DNA from: Paragyromitra xinjiangensis
Taxonomy: Eukaryota; Ascomycota; Pezizomycetes; Pezizales; Discinaceae
NCBI GenBank assembly: GCA_038503065.1
Contig: JBCAMK010000019.1
Location: forward strand, 434,001 to 498,000
DNA length: 64,000 nucleotides
Direction of reading: 5' to 3'
Notes under the pieces: generated by a model
Told to the model about the DNA's origin: nothing
Databases searched by the model: none
Seen by the model: the letters and a program-made list of their open reading frames with translations, nothing else
Program-made: the position numbers and the translations under genes
Shown here: in pieces, positions 56,061 through 64,000 of the stretch
Layout: each line of letters starts with the position of its first letter
Numbering within the stretch: the first letter of the stretch is position 1

Positions 56061-59000
56061 TGTGATTGTTGGGAGTTGTTAATTTGGAAATGTATATGTG
56101 GTATGTAGAAGAGGTTGTCAGTCAGAAGGGTCATGGGGTTGGTTGGATAGATCTTGAGTATTTTATGCTAGCTCCTGTCTGGAGGAATGTGCTCTAGAAA
56201 GACTATTGGGTGACTGAAGAGGCTAGTGGTATATACTATCAATGACCAAGGGAGAGATGAACTTAAGGTGTATAAAATGTACATATTGTCTTGTCTTCAT
56301 CGAAGGTTACATTTAATCTGCCTAATTGTAGCTCCTCGTTACTATTACCAGCCGCATAAGCCCGTTTTCACGCGGCTCAGATGCGCAACAGATTCTTGGC
56401 GCTGCAAGGCGCTCCACCATCGCCCAGCGATGGCCAGGCCAGGTGCACCAATAGAAGACGAACTCTTGTCCTTAAGGTTCTAAATACTTTGGATGGTATG
56501 GCCGATCCAAATAGAGGTGTAAGGTTTAAAGCGCAATATATCGACGTAGAACATCGTGCCAGAAGAATCGAAGGCTGATATGTGTTATCGCGTATATTGT
56601 GATCGACACGTGTTGTTTTTGCATCGAAGTGCAATTGTGCGGTGACACCGACTGGTCGGTATCCGAGTTTGCACATCTGGTGAAACTTCATCGGGGTACC
56701 AGATTTCTTGCGTTTAGAAGATATATTTACTGGAGGAAAGTGGCCACATACTCGGACAAGTTTTGGGTTAGACACCTTGGTAGATCATAACAAGCAAGGC
56801 GAACTGTCCATTTTCATAAGGCTGAAAGTCTCTGATCAGGACACTTGGTAAACTAGGTACAGAATGTAACCTAGAGTAGAGTACTGTTGGTGTTGCAGAC
56901 ATATGCTGTCGTGCGTATGCACTCCAAGTTTATGCCAGGCTGTACACATGCGGCTGAAGTTGCTTTGCCAACTGAAAAAAGAAAAAAGAGGGTGTCTTGC
57001 GGTTTGTCTTGAACCAGCTTCAGCTCTGAATCTACAGGAATGAGCTAAGGCCAGTAGTGTTTGGCTTAAGACAATCATTTCACCAGAAGTATTTGTGGAA
57101 CAGGAGACCTTGATAGAGTGTAGTCTGGGTACCTATTGAGATTATGTATTCATCTAGATTTTCTATGGTGTTCCTAGTCTATACGTAACTACTGCTTAGA
57201 CAATCTGAACGACCTGTTAGCAAGAACAATCAATTTCTCACCTCACGGCTGCTCGGGCCTCCCTTGATGCTCTTCAATCATTATTCTAGCCTTGCTCTAT
57301 CAGGAATCACACTGAACCGAAAATAATTCTTAGTTTCCCCTGTCCCAATAAGATGTATAGAGCCGTCGTATTATCCCTGGGCTATCTTTGTCATTATCGT
57401 GGTGAACTGCCTAGTTTAGGTTTCGGACTATGTTAGTGAAGTAATCCGCCGAAACGATCAATCGCATCGGGGTCGAGAGCACATAAGTCGAGCTTAGGCA
57501 TGTTAAAGTAAATACTGACAAAGTACTCAGAGTCGCACTGATTACTAAAATCGCTGTGGGAGAGGGTGCCTCTTGGGGAGGGGTTTTTTCGGGTAAATGA
57601 TTTTGGTATGATGATATGTAGTTAAATCTGAGTTGTATCGTTTATTTTTGATACTGGAAACTATATTGATCGTCAGAAATAATGTTTGAGCGAGGAGCTT
57701 GGGGAGTTATAAGGCTTAACGATACCGGGGAAATGTTGCTCAACCAAGAGACTAAAGATTTTGAGGTAACTAGAGTAGGGATGACTCCGAAATATGGAAC
57801 TGGAGGTTGAGTTCGGTAGGAAGCATGTCTCGGTGTCTCGGTATCTCAGTGTTCTCTGGATGATCTTGGGGAAGTGGTAGGCGTGTATGTGGAACTTCGG
57901 TGTAGTGTTTGTTGATGGTAACTGCTGTAGCCTGAGCATGTCAGTGATTCTTGGGACGATGGTCAACCCGCTTCTGCGCTTTTCTGTAAAAGAATAATCA
58001 TGGCTTTTGGAGCCCCTGGCTTCTTCTCGGTAGAATTTAGTATTGATTCTGGTCTCCGTTTTCTATAAACCTTGTTTCTGTCAGAAAATGGATTACTCCG
58101 CATAGTTTTGTAATAGCAGGTTTCTTTGAATGAGGCTCAAGCACTTGGTGTTTGTAAGCGTGTGCCTCACATCACACTTGTTGAATGTTGGGGGCATGGG
58201 AAATCCGCAGAGTGATCTGTTAACCATTCGAGTATAGTATGGGTCTAAGATTGAAGCGACATGTTGGGCGATCGTGGGAAAGAGTTCTGCTGAGGGGTTT
58301 TCTACATTTTGGTGGTTTGGTTGCAGCGGGGGTGGTTTCAAAACGAGAGGGTTAGGGTTGGGTGAACTATGTGTTATCCTATCATTCTCCCTAGAGATCA
58401 CTCGGTTTATAATTAAGTCATCCTAATTTGACTGTTTTGCAAAGTGTCTAAACGAGTCTTCGCGTCGTATAGAGTTCCTATGTGGTTTGATAATTGGGAA
58501 GTGAGTACCTCGCAAAACTTACTCTTGAGTATAGCGATTATTTTATGATAGTGTTTGAAGTGGCTATGTGTGTTGGTCACCTACTGTTCAACAGTAGATT
58601 ATTTTACTGAGCCGATGATATTTATTTGTCATATCACCTAGGTGCTACGGCGGTAAATATTGCACTATGATGTCGCCTACCTCTTGCCCGTGGGCTTGCG
58701 AGCAAATGGAGTCATGAAAACTATGCTAGTGATTACTAGGCATTGAGTCGTAGAGTTGTGATGGAATGAATGTATACAACATCTATTGTTGAAATCTTTG
58801 ATGTGGGTCTAGATAGTTGGGGGAACTACATGTATGAGCCGGGCGGTTACGATTTTGACTTACCTTCCCGTTTTTCGGGCGAGACGGCCATATTTGGCTA
58901 AGTGGTATTTTGATACAATACCTGTATTAATATTTACGAGAAAATAGACTCTAAATACTACAGCAGCCTATGGCTACGCCTACTCTATCCTAGTATCGAT

Positions 59001-62000
59001 GTAAGTTTTCTGTTTTGGACGAACTCGGCTGGCCGGTAACTGATTTGGTAGTGGCTAGCTTGGCGCAGGTCAGGCTGGGGGGGGCTTCCAGTACTGTTTG
59101 GCCAGAGAATAGGTTTGGGCTACCTGTAGATTTAGCGATATTTCGAATTCTAGGGGGTGGGGTGAATTGTTCCGAGGGAGATGACCCACCTGCCTTACGA
59201 CTGAGGCACAGGGTCATAGATATTTTGTTACGTTATAGAACTGTTAGCACGTCGCCAAAACATATTGCGACCTAGATGTAGATTGGTCGGTTGTAATAAT
59301 CGGGGTTCCTTTGGCTGCTGAGGCCTAGAGTTGGGGTTGCAGGTATGTGTACTTCGCCTGACGCTGAATATCAAGTACAATAGGTGTAGTAACTCCCAAC
59401 TACACGGAGAAATAGGCTAGATGATAAGTTGTAGATGGTTGTATGTTGTTTCAAATACTGTAATACCCCGTTTGTATTGAACGCAACCGGGCTGGGCAAG
59501 GTTGAAATACTTTAATAAAATCTCCGCTTTAGGGAAGTGATTTAGTAGTTTGAGAACCAGCTCTCGGTGCCCCAAGGGTAGCTTTGTTAGTTTTGCTAAA
59601 GCCGACTCTAAACTACCTAGCCTGGCCGTGTTCAATACAAACGAGATATTACGGTAGCCTGTCCTGTCAAGCCAAATACAAGGGTCGTCATATTCGAACA
59701 GCAGGTTTTTGTCGAAGTCCACTGTTTAGCTAATTTCATCGTCCGATCGGGAGTCGCTGTACTGGTGATGATGTGTGTATAGCTTGGAGAGCAACCTTGC
59801 GCGTGGTGTAAAATTTGTCTGCTTATAGATAGGTGCAGATAACTTAGTTCCAATGCCTTCAGCCCTTAACTAGGTCCGTGCTGTGCAAAATGACTAGACA
59901 GCAAGTGAGTGACATTTATTACGGGTTGGTTTCAGACTATCCGGTTGTAATCAAGCGTGGCTTTTTGGTATACACTTCCCACGGTACTAAGGCTGTAGCC
60001 TCCTAGGGTCCTGGTGTGAGTATCATGTGACAAGAATGCCTACTTGAATAAATCACTAACGAGTGGACGATTCCTGGAAGAGCATGCAGTGTATATTCAG
60101 AATTTTGGGTACCTCGTGAGTATTAATATTTTGTTTTCTGGGGACCGTGTGTAACGACCGGTAGTAATGTTCTCCTAGGGAGCCCACAGATACGACATGG
60201 CTGTAGCGCTGAACTTCAACCAACCCCTGAGAGTGCTGCTCCGGGTGGCTATTTCATGTTTGTTTTGTTGTCTAACCCTCCGTTACGGATAATTTCACCT
60301 ATCGCGCGGTTTGGATTCCCTGTGGCCCGCAAAACTTAATATGGTAATCAGTTCGTGGTTTGGTGTCTCTCACGTTATTTGATACCTGAAGTGTCTTTAT
60401 GAAGGCGTTAGTGTCGCACCAAGCGGGAACTAAGGGGTTTCTTGTGGTTGCTCCGCCCTGTTGTGATGTGGAGGAGGGGCGATCTTTGTGGACGTCTATA
60501 GCGATAATGATATCTTCTTGTACACCCGAGTTATGGATGTGGGTTCCCGTGTTTTTGCATGAGGTTTCCATGTCCAGCATCCATTCAAGGTTGGAGCCTG
60601 GTTGGAGCCTAAATAACGTTGTTCTATAGGGCGTCTTAAGGCTACTAGTATTGCTGCTGGCCACTGCTGGGTGCGTTCCGGGGCTTTCCAGTTTCGTGTC
60701 GATCTGTTAGAGCCTAGTTTAATGAATATGGCTTGGAAAAAACCCCCAATCGAGTTGAATTAAGTGAAAACCTTTTGAGGGTTAGGGCTGTACGGCCATT
60801 GCCCCATAGGTCCAAGACTATTGTAATATGTCCGCAAGCCATCCCCAAGGATCCACTTGATTTGTATTGGGGGCTGAGATACCACGCTCATATTTTTGTG
60901 AGGCATGGATACCCACATAAGTTTGGGGCGCTTTTCATTGTAAGTGTTTATTTCCCGCAATTTGGGTATTGTAGTTGTTGGACCTGCGTACTAAGCAACA
61001 AATTCTGTAGTGTAGCGGGACTACGACGGGAGCCCGAGGTCCTGGCTCAAACTTCATGATTTTAGCTAAGAACACCTTTGTCTGGTGTAAGGTTGACTAT
61101 TTAAGAATTTCCAGTTGATCCAGGTGATGGTTCTGTACCCATGATTCCGCGATTACTCTCATCGTTTAATCTGAGTGATATCGTCGCCTATATTATCTGC
61201 ATTCCATAGGGGTATTCGGCATGTGAATGTATACGGCTCTGATGGAACCGGCTCTGGTTGTAATTCCCCAAAATTCAATTTTAGGCATATTGTGGGCCTT
61301 GGACTCTCTAGGGTCCTAGATTCCATAACTTACGGAGTTTATCATAGTATTTGGAAATCGGTAAAGATTGTATAACTTGAGTGAGAGTCTCTTTAAGGTG
61401 ACTATCCGTTGCAAACTCGTGGAAACAACTCCCGGAGCCACAAGGTCACATATCTTCGTTGTTGGGTAGCGGTTAGCGACCGCCTGCCGCCTCGCGGATG
61501 CGGTGGTCCGCACAGAAGACATCTCGATGACACTTCTCGGAAACTAGAGGTGATCTGGGATGATCAGACGGGCTGCAGAAAGTAGGGTGTATGATCCTCA
61601 ACCATTAATGAGGTGATTTGTCCCGCTGTGGATACAGAGTATTCAGGATTTGTTGCTTGTGTGATAATGCTATGGCATCCATGTGTTATAAACGCGCGGC
61701 CATTTATCTATAGCCCTATTTAAGGCGTCCCAGAGAAGAAGGATATCGTTGTTCTGGTTATTCTGTTGGTTTAAGATGAGAATGGTGAAGTTTTCTGTAT
61801 AATACTAAACCTCGCATCCCCAGGAGCTAGTCGTGGTAGCCGGGGGTAGAGACTCACGAATATGAGGTACTGTCTCAGTAAGTATGCTTTAGTGCATTTG
61901 CGATCTCGGCTGCAGTGTTTGTCCGCTATGCATCATGAACGCTCTGGCGCTTAGAATTTCTCCCAACCGCGACTCGAATGAAGTCTCCCAGTCAACGGAT

Positions 62001-64000
62001 TAAGGGGGTGGCCCGTGTTGTTGTTTCCCCGAGCATAATGCCTTGTCACAGGCGAATACAAACCGGAAGCCCGCCAAACTAGCCTAAGATGCTCAGCGTT
62101 AAGCTACCAGAATAACCCAGGGGTAGACTGGCCCATGCACACTCACAGATGGTCACTCGATCACGAGTGCCGCCACCACTTATGGCCTTTCCGTTACGGG
62201 GGAAGCCTTAGGTGCCTACCGTAAATGATGAAGACATGGGGTTAAAAGTGTCCATGCGACCTCCACTCATCTAGGTTCGGTGCTCGAATTGCGAGACATG
62301 AGCTAGCGTAGCTTTGGACTGTAGGATCGATGTTTCCGCCTCGCTCTTTAGTGATAAGAGTGCTACTAACTTGTGCTTCTGGGTATCATGTAGTGCCGCC
62401 TTAACACAAAAGCTCTGCTCGGTTGCTGGTGGTTAAGGGTTGGTTTATGCGGTGTCGTCTTTGCCGTCGTTGTTTCGCAGCCACGGAAAGGCCCATCAGG
62501 TCAGTCTTTAAAGGGGTTCCGGTGCGTGACCGAGATAACCTAACTCTGAGGGAAATTTGAATGCAAGTATGAGCGAAATTGAACGAGCCATTTCACTGAA
62601 GCTGTCTGCAGCCCAATGTACGTCTGTGTTTATCACCAAGAGGTGCCCAGGAACCCAGATGACCGAACGGTAACCGAAAAACTTCCCAGGCCTCAAGCGA
62701 CGAGCTTGATAGATAACGGCACTGATTTCTTATTCTTTCAAGCGCGTTCCGGTGACGATATTCGGATGAAGTTTCCTATCGCCGTAGTAGAAGAGGTTTA
62801 AGAAACCTTTAATCGCTTGCCTAAAAAGCGGGGGTGACCTTGGCTGTTCGCCAATCTCAGTGCACCGGTTACTCTTTCATTCCTTTGGCGGTTATGTGGT
62901 TCTGGATGGATATTTTTGCCTCTCGCTATGGCAGGTATTTCCGGTTGCCGTATAGTTGCACAAGCGAAATGGGCGTGCAGGCGTACGTAAATATCTTGCT
63001 GCGCATTATCAATTTTGTCTGTCATATTCTGGATGTGACCATTTGTGGTTTCAGGTGTTTTTTTTTTTTGGTGATGAGCATGTGAAGTTCTGATGTGCAA
63101 GTTCATCCGGTGTTTCGGTAGTTATTGCATGCAGTTTGGTTGGAGTTGATTGGAGTTGCCAAACAGCGAAAGGTACAGCTATCCGGATAGGTGAATAGCC
63201 GTAAGACATGAGCTATGAGATTTCTCAAGGTAATAGGATTAGATGCCGCTGCCATGACTGCACGTGTCCGGCACTACTAGTGATGGTTCGTGGGTATTGG
63301 TTTCCAATATTCCCATTGTAGCGCTGCGCATTTGATGAATTTTGTTCTGCGCGCCGTCCTTTTTTCTTTTTCTTTTCCTATGGTATTTTGAGGTATTTTG
63401 CCGAACCTAGCTGGATTGTTTTCCGGGTCGGTATTAATCAGTGGGTTTTGTTGGTGTCTCCCATGGGTCGATTCAGGTTGGTTGGTGTTGCGTGCTATTG
63501 CGCGCCATTGCGTGTCTGCGCAGATGAACTCTGGTGGACGGTGGACGGTAGATCGTTCGGATTAAAAATAGTCGCCGGCGGTTAGATTTTTTGACTTTCG
63601 TGAACCGCCTAGCGCTATAAAGTGCTTTTGTTGGATGTCTCCTTAATTTTCCGTGTAGTAATTGGCGAGTAGGTTGATGGCCTGAACTGTAACATTAAGA
63701 AACACCAAGATCGGCGGTTGGATGGATGGACTTTTGTTGTATTACCTATCACAATCTTGGTATAGGGCTCGTTTAATTAGAGTTCGGTGTAACTGCCCAT
63801 CGGATTTCGCAGCTTCCGTGATTTCCGTGATGTTTTTGTGTTTTGCGTGCATAAATGTCTTGGGTTAAAACACCCTTTCCCGCCCGGTCGCGACGGGGCG
63901 ATTTCTCTCTTTCTAACAGTGTTGACTGTCGAAGTATAAAGGCGATGGTTGACTATCGAAGTTTCCTCGTGAGTTCATCTGGTTGCAGTCGACATTTCAA
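56061..64000. other. Intergenic region, no recognisable gene
   Basis: Almost 8 kb with only short frames on either strand and no recognisable protein family. The plus strand is G- and T-rich over much of 57-64 kb, which produces many spurious small frames. A 101-codon minus-strand frame at 59417-59722 begins at GTG and looks mildly protein-like (LAKLTKLPLGHRELVLKLLN) but lacks an ATG and splice support. TACATGTA occurs at 58827, and GGGTTAGGGCT occurs at 60778. Confidence 0.5.
56159..56165 (-). promoter_or_regulatory. Possible TATA box of the secreted-protein gene
   Basis: The minus strand reads TAAAATA here, about 100 bases upstream of the ATG at 56060, a reasonable distance for a fungal core promoter with a short leader. 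This rests on motif and position only. Confidence 0.35.

Noticed and set aside
59417..59722. 101-codon minus-strand frame
   Set aside because: It begins at GTG, with no ATG, no splice partner and no recognised domain, in a strongly skewed region that yields many spurious frames.

Overview
This window looks like nuclear DNA of a filamentous ascomycete (Pezizomycotina; a leotiomycete is possible but not shown). The basis is the gene content: a fungal Rmt2 arginine methyltransferase, Lsm12, an Est1/SMG6-type PIN-domain protein, F-box and F-box/ankyrin proteins, and a small secreted cysteine-rich protein. The introns fit too: most are short (46-94 nt; one is 136 nt), with GTAAGT/GTGAGT-like donors, CTAAC-like branch sites and YAG acceptors. 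There are no bacterial-style operons and no CRISPR array. I found no convincing tRNA or rRNA gene.

The window is gene-poor. From left to right: intergenic DNA with degenerate tandem repeats (1-5.7 kb); RMT2 (5.7-6.9 kb, minus) and LSM12 (8.1-8.9 kb, minus); intergenic DNA; an F-box gene that appears frameshifted (13.4-14.8 kb, minus); a 466-bp element with long terminal inverted repeats (16.1-16.55 kb); two eroded coding relics (18.1-19.85 kb); an uncharacterised multi-exon gene whose 5' end I cannot find (20.5-21.2 kb, minus), with a small inverted-repeat element just upstream and a related one at 22.4 kb; an intact F-box/ankyrin gene (23.5-24.65 kb, plus) and an ankyrin-repeat relic about 1 kb downstream; a 595-bp hAT-like non-autonomous element with an 8-bp target duplication (28.7-29.3 kb); a 186-bp tandem duplication (32.1-32.45 kb); the seven-exon Est1/PIN gene (33.9-38.2 kb, minus); about 13 kb with no recognisable gene but a third TACCGT-ended element (44.8 kb); and three small genes at 51.6, 53.9 and 55.6 kb. 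The last 8 kb hold nothing I can call a gene.

The conserved genes act in RNA and protein metabolism: Rmt2 modifies ribosomal protein, Lsm12 is linked to ribosome and mRNA-binding complexes, and the Est1/PIN protein resembles an mRNA-decay endonuclease. They are housekeeping genes spread through the window, not a pathway cluster. The rest is repeat-rich accessory sequence: miniature transposons, gene relics, F-box/ankyrin genes and a candidate effector. The strongest unexplained signal is a word-level one: the palindrome TACATGTA occurs at least 17 times, outside every gene model, where about one copy is expected by chance.
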